The notes beneath the pieces are model-generated. The model did no database searches and was not told the origin of the DNA. It saw only the letters and a list, made by a program, of their open reading frames with translations. Source: an uncultured Lentisphaeria bacterium (lineage in GTDB: Bacteria; Verrucomicrobiota; Lentisphaeria; Victivallales; Victivallaceae). From it: DNA of 44,347 bases. Within the stretch, counting starts at the first letter, position 1, and every line of letters begins with the position of its first letter. The stretch lies in the NCBI GenBank assembly GCA_903863035.1, contig CAIPAT010000275.1, forward strand, positions 1 to 44,347, in the 5' to 3' direction. Of this stretch, positions 1 to 9,176 are shown piece after piece. The translations under genes and the position numbers were made by a program.

Positions 1-2
1 AG

Positions 3-2933
3 ATTGAATTCAACTTCAATTCGCGGGATGTTAAAACCGGCAAGGCGACAATCTATTTATCACTGCGCCTTGCATCCGGCACGGTATGGTATGACGATGT
101 TGTGCTGGAAAAAGTCAAAGCCGCTCAGGATGCCGGTATTAGCGGAAAATTATTCCCGGTAGATTTTCAGAATCAGTCTTATTCGGTTTGCGAAGGTCTG
201 CCGGGTATGTTGTTGCTGGATGTCAACGGTGATCGCGCTCAAGTGGAAAAAAACGGTATGGAGCTGGTGTTGGATTTGCCGCCTGAGTTTGAGTTTAAAG
301 GTGCCTGTTCCGTCCTGCTGACAGGCAAAGATGCACAAGGCAACTTAACTTTCATTCCTGAAAAGTATTCCGAATCTGCGATTAAAAAAAATGGGGTTGA
401 ATATCACCGTTATGTTATTGCAATCCATGACAATATTATCCGGCGGATGCAGTTACGCGTATATGCCTGGAGCAACTTTGACCGGATATTTATTGCCGCC
501 CGACCCGGCAGCGCCGGAAAAAGCGGAGATGTATTCTGGAGTTTGCGTTCCGGAAAATTAAATTGCAAGGAAAATCAATTCAGACTGACAGCGCTTCCAT
601 ATCCGGAAAAACCGGTGAAAAAAGCTGATCGGTTCGGCTTGATGATAGCTTATCTGTGGTCCCAGACCGCACCATTCAATGACATAAACAATGCCTATCT
701 GTCATATTGGAAATCATTGGCAGACTCTCCTAAAACCATGCGGTTGATAAATTGGAGTGATCTCCCTGATGCAGTGCGTACCCCGATAGACGGAAACTTT
801 AAATTATCAGTGTTTATAAATTTGCCTAGCATCATCGGTGAACTAAATAAGTGGATGAATTCGGATAAGATACCGCTGCTGATTGATGACAAAGGGACTC
901 CTGTCAAAGGTGAAGTTGCTCCTTATTATGTGGCAGAGGATCCTGAAGGGTTAATCTGGGACAAATGTTTTCCTGAAGTGGTCAAAGCAAGGCAGCAGAA
1001 GATGTCCCGTCCGGAAATGATTATTTTTGACTTCGAGCCAGGCGCAAGCGGACATGGATACAGCGCCGAAAACCGGAAACGTTTTGCCGCTTACGCCAAA
1101 ATGGGCTATGTTCCGGAAATCACTGAAATCAAGAGTCAATATGGCGGCAAATGGTTTGATTTCAGAGTTTATCAACACAGTTTAATCATCAAAAAATTCT
1201 GTGATGCCGTACACAAACATTTTCCTGGTGTCAAAGCAGTAATTTGCAGCGACCCGATTCATGCCGGAACACAGCCGATCTCCAATTGGTGCGGCGTTGA
1301 CGTCAGACTTTCGGACAATGACGTTGATCTGCATATGAATATGCCCTACTACTCCGGGCTGGAATTCTATAATGATATTGACCTGAACAACAAGATATTG
1401 AAGAAAAAGAACTTCCCGTTGATTAACCCGACAGAAAACATGTCCATGTTTTACTCGCGTTATTCTCCGTTGGAGGTAAAGCAGAACATTGTTGCGGCAG
1501 CGGCATTGGGCTGTTCCGGTATCGGGTTCTGGCCGTCGGACGCATTTGACGGGCGTTATCTTCAGTCCATTGCCGAAGCGTTCAATCTGGTCGGACAGGC
1601 GGAAGATTTTTATTTTTCAACGCGTTGCGACAATAAATTGCGGACTGAACCGGCCAATGTTTTCGCGCAGACGTTTGAGGATGATGGTCAAAAACTGCAA
1701 GTCATATTTCCGGATTTCAAAACTACTGTCAAAACTCTGATGCATGAGAAAGACGATGCTTTCGCCATTACTGTTTTGAATTACAACCAGAATTCAGCAT
1801 GCCTGCTGCGGCTGGCGATTCCAGAAATTAAAGATGGACAATTTCAAGTTCGGAACATCGGCACGGGAAAATATTTTTCAGCAGGCACCGTTAACAACGG
1901 CTTGACCGGAGCGGAAATCCGTACCGGATTCCTGGTTGAAATCCCCCCCCGCGAGGCCGTGTTGCTGCAAATTACATCAGGTATGACAAAAGGTCCGGCA
2001 GCGCAAATTATTTCGCAGCGCGAATTGGAAGTAAAATTGGCTGCTGCTAAAGAACAGCTGACCAAGATGACCAAGCTTGAAAGTATTGCGCGAAATAATG
2101 CAGCCATTTCCTGGTCGGTTTTGCCGGGCGAAGATAGCGCTCCCAAATTGAAGCTGCAGTTTGACAAATTAAAAATATATATTGATCCGGCCAACGGTGC
2201 AGATGTCATCGGCTGGAAAAATACCGGCAATGCCGCAAGAGATTACCTTTTTCATCAAAATCGCGGTGTACTGGGGCAATTGTCTTTTTATGACCCAAAA
2301 CAGCGAAGAGCTCCGTATCCATTTGAGCTTAAAAATATTGGAATCAGCGAAGCCGGTAATCCATTCGCACAATTTAACTATGTCGTCCCCGGCTATGAAG
2401 GGGCCAATTCAGAAGTCAATCCTCTGGAAGGGCTGGTAATCAACAAAGAAATCATGCTGTGCGATGGCGGTAAAACTATTAAAACAGCCATGAAATTTAC
2501 TAACCGGAGTCCGCGCCAGGCAGCAATGGAACTCGGTTTCAGGATAAAAAATTATCCTCGACTGGGAGGAACTTTGGCCGGAATGAAAACCTTATCCGAT
2601 ATTGCAACCATCAAATATTATTCGGATTCATGCGAAAAAAATGTGTCGCCAGACCGTTTGGGCGGCATTCTGCTGCTGTCGGCGAAAAAGTCCGAATTAA
2701 GCTTCCTTAAAGGTGTAATCAAACCTGATCCGTGGAGTCAGGGACCGGTCACCGCCGAGGCTTCCGTTGGTTCAATGAAAGAGCTTCTAATCTTTGACAC
2801 CACACCGGAATTCACCGCAGGCTATATGATCTGGAAATCAATTAACGACTATACTGTCGAAATGCTTTCCAGTGAATTCATATTACCTTTCGGGAAAACA
2901 GTGGATTACACTTATACCATCAGCCTGAAATAA
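3..2933 (+). CDS. 5'-truncated TIM-barrel glycoside-hydrolase-like protein with a carbohydrate-binding-type tail
   Basis: The reading frame is open from the first base of the window, so the gene starts outside it; a GTG at 102 is internal, not the start. The first ~35 codons end in the pattern GTVWYDDVVLEKV, typical of the last strands of a jelly-roll carbohydrate-binding module. The middle part looks like a TIM barrel: the strand MIIFDFEPG (D at 1029-1031, E at 1035-1037) could carry acidic catalytic residues, and a later segment, GCSGIGFWPSD, resembles a barrel strand 8. The last ~300 residues look like beta-sandwich domains. The protein is probably exported and acts on polysaccharide, but no CAZy family can be assigned by eye. 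The DUF4434 gene follows after 30 nt and is likely co-transcribed. A run of eight C at 1943-1950 lies in the coding region. Confidence 0.75.
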   Translation: MEFNFNSRDVKTGKATIYLSLRLASGTVWYDDVVLEKVKAAQDAGISGKLFPVDFQNQSYSVCEGLPGMLLLDVNGDRAQVEKNGMELVLDLPPEFEFKGACSVLLTGKDAQGNLTFIPEKYSESAIKKNGVEYHRYVIAIHDNIIRRMQLRVYAWSNFDRIFIAARPGSAGKSGDVFWSLRSGKLNCKENQFRLTALPYPEKPVKKADRFGLMIAYLWSQTAPFNDINNAYLSYWKSLADSPKTMRLINWSDLPDAVRTPIDGNFKLSVFINLPSIIGELNKWMNSDKIPLLIDDKGTPVKGEVAPYYVAEDPEGLIWDKCFPEVVKARQQKMSRPEMIIFDFEPGASGHGYSAENRKRFAAYAKMGYVPEITEIKSQYGGKWFDFRVYQHSLIIKKFCDAVHKHFPGVKAVICSDPIHAGTQPISNWCGVDVRLSDNDVDLHMNMPYYSGLEFYNDIDLNNKILKKKNFPLINPTENMSMFYSRYSPLEVKQNIVAAAALGCSGIGFWPSDAFDGRYLQSIAEAFNLVGQAEDFYFSTRCDNKLRTEPANVFAQTFEDDGQKLQVIFPDFKTTVKTLMHEKDDAFAITVLNYNQNSACLLRLAIPEIKDGQFQVRNIGTGKYFSAGTVNNGLTGAEIRTGFLVEIPPREAVLLQITSGMTKGPAAQIISQRELEVKLAAAKEQLTKMTKLESIARNNAAISWSVLPGEDSAPKLKLQFDKLKIYIDPANGADVIGWKNTGNAARDYLFHQNRGVLGQLSFYDPKQRRAPYPFELKNIGISEAGNPFAQFNYVVPGYEGANSEVNPLEGLVINKEIMLCDGGKTIKTAMKFTNRSPRQAAMELGFRIKNYPRLGGTLAGMKTLSDIATIKYYSDSCEKNVSPDRLGGILLLSAKKSELSFLKGVIKPDPWSQGPVTAEASVGSMKELLIFDTTPEFTAGYMIWKSINDYTVEMLSSEFILPFGKTVDYTYTISLK

Positions 2934-2963
2934 ATGTTTTATATTTAGTTTAAAAGGAATATT

Positions 2964-3905
2964 ATGAGAATTACAGCAACCTTTCTTGATGAAATTAGCA
3001 CAGACATTCCACATCAGAACTGGGGTTTTGAGGAATGGGATAAAGATTTCCGGGCAATGAAAGATATAGGTATTGATACAGTGGTCATGATTCGTTGTGG
3101 ATTGGAACGCTGGATGACATATCCATCTACAATCATTCATAAAGAGTGTGGTGGATATCTGCCCCCGGTAGATCTGGTTGACATGTATTTGACCTTAGCT
3201 GAAAAATATAATATGCGCTTTTTTTTCGGTGGTTATGTTGAAGACCGTGAAGCATGGAACAGAAAAGAAGGTTTCGATTATGAACGAACCTTTGAACTGG
3301 ACAAAAGAATAAGCGCAGAAGCATGGGAACGATATGGACATCGCAAAGCATTTAAAGGATGGTATTTATCGAAAGAAATCAGCACCAACAACAAGCCGAT
3401 AGTTCATGAATTTGTCGAACTTGGCCGCTTCTGCAAGGAAATCTCCGGCAATCTGCCGGTGATGATTTCGCCGGGAATGCTTGGACGTAAAGCCTGGCTG
3501 CCGACGGATAAAGACGCTCATGATCTGGATTTTGAGCGTCATTACCGGGATTGGGATGAAATTATGGGGACTATTGCCGGCAATGTAGATATTGTGGCGT
3601 TTCAGGATGGACACGTTCATTTCTGGGAACTTCCGGAAGTCCTGAAAATAAACAAGGCGCTGGCGGATAAACACGGCCTGGAATGCTGGACCAACAGCGA
3701 GACTTTTGACCGCGATATGCCGTTCCGTTTCCCTCCGATCAAATGGGAGAAACTGCTGCTGAAATTGAAAGCGGCGGAAGCCGCGGGAATAAAAAATACC
3801 ATGACTTTCGAATTTTCGCATTTCATGAGTCCCAATTCATTCTGGCCGCAGGCGGGCAATCTCTATAAGCGCTATCAGGAATACCTGCTTACTGTAAATC
3901 CATAA
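2964..3905 (+). CDS. DUF4434-type TIM-barrel protein (putative glycosidase)
   Basis: A 313-residue protein without a signal peptide. The N-terminus (MRITATFLDEISTDIPHQNW, then a step in which a position-dependent 'GIDTVVM' strand follows) and the barrel-like spacing of strands match DUF4434, a family of predicted alpha/beta-barrel glycoside hydrolases. Acidic residues at strand ends (the GWYLSKEIS segment and TFEFSHFMSPNSFW near the C-terminus) are candidate catalytic or sugar-binding residues. The start is fixed by an AAAGGAA ribosome site 6-7 nt upstream of ATG. It sits 30 nt behind the large glycosidase-like gene, which suggests a shared glycan substrate. Substrate and reaction are unknown; the family call is from pattern recognition only. 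Confidence 0.72.
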   Translation: MRITATFLDEISTDIPHQNWGFEEWDKDFRAMKDIGIDTVVMIRCGLERWMTYPSTIIHKECGGYLPPVDLVDMYLTLAEKYNMRFFFGGYVEDREAWNRKEGFDYERTFELDKRISAEAWERYGHRKAFKGWYLSKEISTNNKPIVHEFVELGRFCKEISGNLPVMISPGMLGRKAWLPTDKDAHDLDFERHYRDWDEIMGTIAGNVDIVAFQDGHVHFWELPEVLKINKALADKHGLECWTNSETFDRDMPFRFPPIKWEKLLLKLKAAEAAGIKNTMTFEFSHFMSPNSFWPQAGNLYKRYQEYLLTVNP

Positions 3906-3980
3906 TGCTGGGATTATTTGAAAACAGTCATAAGTTTATCGCGGGACTTAAGTACAAATGAATATGAACGGAATTAGAAA

Positions 3981-4082
3981 ATGAAAAAAACACTTAAACG
4001 ACAAGGTCACAACAGAACGGCTAACCATAGTCGAATATCAGACTGCGACTCGGAAGACAGGTTCAAAAAAGGGAAAGTTTAG
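3981..4082 (+). CDS. 33-codon ORF abutting the oxidoreductase gene (possible leader peptide)
   Basis: An ATG-started frame of 33 codons, rich in Arg/Lys/His (MKKTLKRQGHNRTANHSR...), ends in TAG directly in front of the next ATG, giving the junction TAGATG. A junction like this could couple translation to the oxidoreductase gene. There is no strong ribosome site of its own and the composition is unlike a signal peptide, so chance or a decayed fragment is equally possible. The rest of the 177-nt gap (3906-3980) shows nothing recognisable. Confidence 0.2.
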   Translation: MKKTLKRQGHNRTANHSRISDCDSEDRFKKGKV

Positions 4083-6029
4083 ATGAAGAAGACGGAAATG
4101 CATAATTGGTTTAACACAGATCGAAAGTTGAAAATTGGAATTTGGGGACTTGGGCGCGGCGCAGATTTCTTTGAGACATGCAAAATGCTGGGAATTGAGT
4201 TTGTGGCGGGTTGCGACTATCAGGAGCGGTTGAGAACTAAGTTTCTTAAAGAAGCACCAGGTGCGTTTGTGACGGCTGATGCTGACGAGTTTCTTGCTCA
4301 GGATTTTGACGCTGTTGTCATTTCCACATATTTTGTCAATCACGCTGATGACGCGATTCGCTGTTTGAAAGCGGGAAAGCATGTTCTTTCTGAATGCACC
4401 TCATTTTTTACTCCCGCGCAGGGAGTGCGCCTTGTGGAGGAGGTTGAAAAGAGCGGTCTTGTTTATAACTTGGCGGAAAATTATCCTTTCACGCCTGTTA
4501 ACAGATATTTAGCCCAAAAATGGAAAGAGGGACTGTTCGGAGACTTGGTCTACGGAGAGTACGAGTATGTTCATGACTGCCGATTGTACACATACACATA
4601 TGATTCAAAAACTCCAATTGAGCCTGGCTGGACAGTACATCACTGGCGGAGCTGGCTTAATTTTCATTATTACTGCACACACTCCTTGGGACCGGTAATG
4701 GCAATAACCAATACGCGCCCTGTCCGCATCACTTCACTCCCCTGCAATGTGCGCATGGCAGGATACATTACTGATGATAAGCAGGCTGGATTGGGCACTA
4801 CGGCCTCTTCTCTTATATCTATGAGCAACGGCGGTCTTGTCCGCAATCTAATGGCCGGCTCGACGAATGACACTCACATTCAGCGTCTCTGGGGAACTCT
4901 GGGGGCGGCGGAGCTTAATGTTGGAGTGCCGCTTGCATTGTGTCTTGGAGCTTCCGGAGATTCACCTAAGCTTGCCGTAAACCCGAATTTGAATGACGAG
5001 CTCACATTGATGGCTGCTAAAACCGGACACGGCGGCGGAGATTTTTGGACGCTCTATTATTTCGCGCGGCAGATACTCACCGGCGAGAAAGCGTTTTTTG
5101 ACATTTATCACGCATCCGATGTGACTTTGTCCGGAATATTCGCTTACAGAAGCTCTTTGGAAAACGGCAAGCCTTATGATATACCTGATTTCCGCAAAAA
5201 AATAGACAGGGACGCATGCAGAAATGATAATTTCCAGTTGAAAGCCTATGATGTCAAAAACGGCCTGTTTCCGGCAAATGCGGACAAGAAGATAAGCAGT
5301 CAATTCACATCTGTGATGACTTTGCTTATTTCATGGGCCACAAAACACCGCGCATACTTAGACTGGAAAAGTATTGAATCGGATATAGTTGGTCCTGAAA
5401 AACTGGACGGCCTCTTTGAATCTCTTGCCGAAGGCTGTGACACAATGAGAGAAGTCTATCTCAATGCCCGCAAAATAGCTGACGCCTATCCCGGCAGCGA
5501 TGCGGCTAAAGCATTGCTGTCAATGCTCAAAGTCGGAGATGAGGAGAAAGTGATTTCCTCCGGGTATCTTCAGAAATTGAAAAAACATCTTGCCGATATT
5601 ATGAAAAGTAAGTTTTCTATGGTTCAAGCCAGTCGGATACTGCCTGCGCCTGAAGATATCAGCAAAGTTAAAAAGCCCTTGAAAAAACTATCTTTTTTGC
5701 CTGTTCCGAGGACAGCTTTCTACTATGACATCAGAGGATTTTACGGAAAAGAGGAAGATGGGCTTATATATCTGAAAGGCATAATCAATGTCAAACGCGC
5801 AGGCAAGGCTGAGTTATGCTTTGGAGTTGATGGTCCTGTAAAAGTGTGGATTAACGGAAAAACAGCAGCATGCATTCCGGGTGCGACAAATCCGATAATT
5901 CCAAGCCAATACAAAGCATCAGCAATTTGGAAAGAGGGTGACAACGAGGTGACTTTTGCAATGCTCACGAATAACACGAGCAACAACAGAACTTCGGGGC
6001 TTTGCGCCGCAAAGAAATCCGCAAAGTAA
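4083..6029 (+). CDS. Gfo/Idh/MocA-family oxidoreductase with long C-terminal extension, lacking the EKP lysine
   Basis: Residues 15-135 form an NAD(P)-binding Rossmann domain (KIGIWGLGRGADFF) followed by the family's alpha/beta domain to about residue 375. The usual EKP motif after 'GKHVL' reads E104-C105-T106, so the lysine normally needed for sugar oxidation is absent. At 648 residues it is far longer than the usual 330-400: about 270 extra residues include a helical part and a C-terminal beta-rich module (VDGPVKVWINGKTAAC) resembling a carbohydrate-binding or jelly-roll fold. An AGGGA site precedes the ATG. It probably binds a sugar or sugar acid derived from the glycans handled by the neighbouring genes, but ordinary dehydrogenase activity is doubtful. 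No signal peptide is visible. Confidence 0.85.
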   Translation: MKKTEMHNWFNTDRKLKIGIWGLGRGADFFETCKMLGIEFVAGCDYQERLRTKFLKEAPGAFVTADADEFLAQDFDAVVISTYFVNHADDAIRCLKAGKHVLSECTSFFTPAQGVRLVEEVEKSGLVYNLAENYPFTPVNRYLAQKWKEGLFGDLVYGEYEYVHDCRLYTYTYDSKTPIEPGWTVHHWRSWLNFHYYCTHSLGPVMAITNTRPVRITSLPCNVRMAGYITDDKQAGLGTTASSLISMSNGGLVRNLMAGSTNDTHIQRLWGTLGAAELNVGVPLALCLGASGDSPKLAVNPNLNDELTLMAAKTGHGGGDFWTLYYFARQILTGEKAFFDIYHASDVTLSGIFAYRSSLENGKPYDIPDFRKKIDRDACRNDNFQLKAYDVKNGLFPANADKKISSQFTSVMTLLISWATKHRAYLDWKSIESDIVGPEKLDGLFESLAEGCDTMREVYLNARKIADAYPGSDAAKALLSMLKVGDEEKVISSGYLQKLKKHLADIMKSKFSMVQASRILPAPEDISKVKKPLKKLSFLPVPRTAFYYDIRGFYGKEEDGLIYLKGIINVKRAGKAELCFGVDGPVKVWINGKTAACIPGATNPIIPSQYKASAIWKEGDNEVTFAMLTNNTSNNRTSGLCAAKKSAK

Positions 6030-6047
6030 AAAAATGAAATATTCACT

Positions 6048-6866
6048 TTGAAAATCTACATCGAAACTGACATCGAAGGCATCGCCGGATTCTGCTTCTT
6101 TGAAAACCGGGCAGACAAGAGTTACGAAAACATTCAACACCGTTACCGGATGCGCCGGCTGCTGACGGATGAGGTAAATGCCGCCGTCAAGGCAGCTTTT
6201 GATTCCGGTGCCGACGAGGTACTGGTCAAGGACGGTCATGGCAGCGGCTATAACATTATTTTCGAAAATCTCGATCCGCGCTGCCGAATCATTCACGGCA
6301 GGAATTGCAGCGGCCCGCACTGGCTTCCGCTGCTGGACGCTTCTTGCGACGCGCTGGCGCTGGTCGGCATGCATGCCATGGGCGAAACTCCCAACGCCAT
6401 TCTGCCGCATTCAAAATGGAAAGTGAACGGCGGCGCAATCTATCTCAGCGAAGGTTCAATGGCGGCGGCAATTGCCGGAGATTATTCCGTGCCGACGGTT
6501 TTTGTCAGCGGCGACGATAAAATCACCGCCGAAATCAAAAGCAAAATTCCCAATATCGAAACCGCTGAAGTAAAGCAGGCCTTGTCCGTATATCAGGCCT
6601 GCTCCGTAATGCCCGCCCGTGCCTGTGAAATGATTTATGCCGGGGTTAAGCAAGGCATCGCCCGCAGATCGGAAATTAAACCATACCATATTCAGGGACC
6701 GGTCAGGCTCAATCTGCTTGACTCACCAGGCCATATTGAACATAAGGAAATGCTGACGGAAGATGTTGAAGCGCCGACGATTGATCAGGCGTTCATGACG
6801 TTTGAGCGGCGTATGAGTTGGACATGTTTTGACACTTCAAAAGTGGATGGATTTGTTTTTCCGTAA
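6048..6866 (+). CDS. M55-family D-aminopeptidase (DppA-like), copy 1
   Basis: A 272-residue zinc peptidase of the DppA family, which removes N-terminal D-amino acids such as D-Ala from peptides. The metal ligands of the family are all visible: D8 and E10 in the N-terminal ETDIEG, H64 in KDGHG, H109 in GMHAMGE and E135 in YLSEGSM. The start is TTG at 6048; the N-terminus then matches the family exactly (MKIYIETD), while a nearby ATG at 6034 is in another frame and gives only five codons (overlapping the TTG start). The gene lies 18 nt after the oxidoreductase and ahead of an M28 peptidase fusion, pointing to a peptide or peptidoglycan-fragment degrading role. A second, more canonical copy is found at 30035. 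Confidence 0.88.
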   Translation: MKIYIETDIEGIAGFCFFENRADKSYENIQHRYRMRRLLTDEVNAAVKAAFDSGADEVLVKDGHGSGYNIIFENLDPRCRIIHGRNCSGPHWLPLLDASCDALALVGMHAMGETPNAILPHSKWKVNGGAIYLSEGSMAAAIAGDYSVPTVFVSGDDKITAEIKSKIPNIETAEVKQALSVYQACSVMPARACEMIYAGVKQGIARRSEIKPYHIQGPVRLNLLDSPGHIEHKEMLTEDVEAPTIDQAFMTFERRMSWTCFDTSKVDGFVFP

Positions 6867-6959
6867 GAGCAAAAACCAAGAGTTAAGATGATTTCATAAA
6901 CATCAAACAAAAATAAGATTTTACTCAAGAATCATGCAATTCAAAACATACGAGGTAAC

Positions 6960-8648
6960 ATGAACGGAATGCGGAAACAGTTCTCGGCGGCCGGATATAT
7001 CCGGAAGGTTGTCAGGAGATTGTCGATCGAGATCGGTCCACGGGCTCCGGGTAGTCCGGCCGAGCTGGAGGCCGCACAGTGGATCAGGAGCGAGTTCGAC
7101 GCGATGGGGTTTTCGGCTGAGATCAACCAGTTTGAGAGTCCATCCTGCACATGTGTCGGTTCGAAACTCACGGCGGAGGGCAGGATCTTCTGTTCGACGC
7201 CGATTCAGTTCTCCCCTGCTGGGAATGTAGCCGGGGAATTCGTTTTCCTAGGCGACGAGGAGATGGCGGACAGCACTGACTTTAAGCCGGGTGCTGTCGG
7301 CATGCTCATGCCTGTGGCTGGTTTGTTCGACAGGCAGCGTCTGGTGAGGGAACTGGCAGAGAAAGGGCTCGGTGGACTTGTTATCATCACGCCGATGACG
7401 GACACGGTCAACGGGAAAATTGTCAGAGATCCGACACAGCAGCGCATGCCCCTGGTGACGGTCACCCACGATGTCGCCGAGTCTTTGATGCGGCACGTCG
7501 GACGAATAGTCGAGCTCACAGTTACTACAACACAATCCATCCACGACGGAATTTCGCAGAATGTGGTCGCCACCATCAAGGGGACGGGGCCTCACTGGAT
7601 TGCGGTTTGCGCGCATTACGACTCGGCATCATCCTCCCCTGGCGCACTCGACAACGCGTGCGGTGTCGCTGCGCTGCTCGCGGTTGCCAGGCGATTGCAT
7701 GGAACAAACCACAAAGCCACCATTCACTTTATCGCTTCTGGGAGCGAGGAGTACGGCGGCATGGACATGACGGGAAGGGGCATGCTGACCTTCTTTGATC
7801 GGATGCGGGACGACCTTGAGAACTGCGTCTGCCTGATCGACATCGACGACATTGGTCACAAAATTGGCACGCCGATTTGCTATGTTGCCGGACCTAAACC
7901 ATTCCGTGAGAAGGTAGCCTCGGCTCCAGTTACACTTCGACATTTATTCAAAGAGCGCCGGAAATTCGAGGGCGGCGACAATGGCGCGGCGCATCAGTTT
8001 GGCGTTCCGTACGTCTGGTTCTATGATCATTCGTTAAAAACATATTATCACACGCCAAAGGACACGATACGACATGCCGATTTCAAGAAGGTGGCGATGT
8101 TCGTTGACGACATAGAGGCGATGACACGGCATCTGGCGGACTTCGGGCCGTTTTCTTCGTATATGCGGACAGAATCAGTAACCGTGCGCCCTGCACGTTT
8201 CGAGGACATTCCGTCAATCTGTGACATCACCGGAAAGGCCTTCGAGCCTGTCAGCCTCGCACGAATGCGTCAGGATTTTTTCAGCGAGCGACTTGGCGGC
8301 AGAAATTGGTGCGAGTACAAGTGCCAGGAGCTTGAGGAGTTTTGTCATCAGCGCATATATCAGGTTGTCGTCGCGGAGTCCGCGGGTCGGGTCGTGGGCT
8401 ACGCCACATGGCTTTTCGATGCCAAGCAGGGAATTGCGGAGATCGGCAACAACGCAGTCCATCCTGAGTTTCAGGGGAAAGGTATCGGCAAGGCCATGCA
8501 GAAGGAGATTGAGCACCGAATGCGTGAGGAAGGGTTCACCAAATTCACCGTCAACACGCTCGGTGTCGATATTGCTGCTCAAAGACTTTACGAGAAACTC
8601 GGATATATGCGTTACGCCGAGTCCATCTATTATCTAAAAAAGGGGTAG
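6960..8648 (+). CDS. M28-family zinc aminopeptidase fused to a GNAT N-acetyltransferase
   Basis: Residues 1-400 are an M28 aminopeptidase with an inserted PA-like segment (about 85-190). The co-catalytic two-zinc site appears complete: H219 and D221 (AHYDS), D231 (ALDNACG), E263/E264 (GSEEYGG), D294/D296 and H364 (YYHTPKDT). Residues 407-562 form a GNAT domain beginning VTVRPARFEDI with the acetyl-CoA motif HPEFQGKGIG at 501-510 and an intact C-terminal NAxxLYEKLGY-like segment. The frame is continuous, so this is a true fusion. GAGG precedes the ATG by about 6 nt. No signal peptide is visible, so it is probably cytosolic. Codon use (many TCG, CGG, GTC) seems different from the flanking genes, a possible sign of transfer. 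Its substrate may be the amino terminus of a peptide, released and then acetylated, but that is inference. Confidence 0.88.
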   Translation: MNGMRKQFSAAGYIRKVVRRLSIEIGPRAPGSPAELEAAQWIRSEFDAMGFSAEINQFESPSCTCVGSKLTAEGRIFCSTPIQFSPAGNVAGEFVFLGDEEMADSTDFKPGAVGMLMPVAGLFDRQRLVRELAEKGLGGLVIITPMTDTVNGKIVRDPTQQRMPLVTVTHDVAESLMRHVGRIVELTVTTTQSIHDGISQNVVATIKGTGPHWIAVCAHYDSASSSPGALDNACGVAALLAVARRLHGTNHKATIHFIASGSEEYGGMDMTGRGMLTFFDRMRDDLENCVCLIDIDDIGHKIGTPICYVAGPKPFREKVASAPVTLRHLFKERRKFEGGDNGAAHQFGVPYVWFYDHSLKTYYHTPKDTIRHADFKKVAMFVDDIEAMTRHLADFGPFSSYMRTESVTVRPARFEDIPSICDITGKAFEPVSLARMRQDFFSERLGGRNWCEYKCQELEEFCHQRIYQVVVAESAGRVVGYATWLFDAKQGIAEIGNNAVHPEFQGKGIGKAMQKEIEHRMREEGFTKFTVNTLGVDIAAQRLYEKLGYMRYAESIYYLKKG

Positions 8649-8772
8649 TAAAGAAAATATGGAGTTATATCATGTCAAAACTGAAGTTTTCCTGAAATTT
8701 ATAATGATGTAATCATGCGGCTCCGCGGCAAAGAGATGCGCACGAATCTAACGGTAGGGATGAGCCCTTTAG

Positions 8773-9027
8773 GGCATCTCCCCGAGAAATGGACTCTCCG
8801 GCAAGTTCAACGGAGATTTTCCGGCGGATATCGGCGAATGCAAAAGCTCCAGAGCGTTTGCCGGGGTGCCGCCAGTCATGGGTATTATCGAGTTTGACCG
8901 CATAAATCCATGTCAGAGACATGGCAAAACAACAGAGGTCGAAATGGTTTTCAACGGCAAGAGGTTTGCGTTACTGGGAATCGATGGTGCCAATGTCCTG
9001 TTTGATTTCCTTGAATCCGCAAAATAA
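8773..9027 (+). pseudogene. Decayed 3' end of an unidentified gene
   Basis: After an in-frame TAG at 8770-8772 a frame stays open for 84 codons to TAA. The last part (from ATG at 8878: MGIIEFDRIN... VEMVFNGKRFALLGIDGANV... FLESAK) has the alternating pattern of real beta-rich protein, while the upstream part degenerates and there is no ribosome site. It looks like the C-terminal tail of a lost gene, perhaps a carbohydrate-active enzyme like its neighbours. A small intact gene starting at 8878 (49 aa) cannot be excluded. The rest of 8649-9231 holds two hairpins listed separately and nothing else recognised. Confidence 0.35.
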
Positions 9028-9090
9028 AATAAACGCATTTTGCACTGATGAATGGGAATTTAGTCCGTTGACGTCCCATTCCTTGCAGTC

Positions 9091-9111
9091 CGAAAAAAAT
9101 ACTTTTTTTCG
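9091..9111. terminator. A/T-rich perfect hairpin, possible bidirectional terminator
   Basis: CGAAAAAAA is followed by three bases and its exact complement TTTTTTTCG, giving a nine-pair stem with T-runs on both strands. It lies 60 nt downstream of the decayed gene tail and upstream of the rhamnosidase gene. Confidence 0.45.
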
Positions 9112-9176
9112 AAGTTCCGTCCCAACGGTAGTAAAAATATCAGACTTCGGTTCGATAGATTAGGTTTATTAACTAG

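Noticed and set aside
102-102. GTG at 102 as the start of the first gene
   Set aside because: The frame is open to the window edge and the upstream codons continue a jelly-roll domain pattern, so the gene begins outside the window.
1943-1950. C8 tract as phase-variable switch
   Set aside because: It is a single short run inside a conserved-looking segment, without evidence of length variation.
8713-9163. Small ORFs on both strands around 8.7-9.1 kb
   Set aside because: No ribosome sites and unnatural composition; only the frame ending at 9027 looks protein-like, and that one as a decayed tail.
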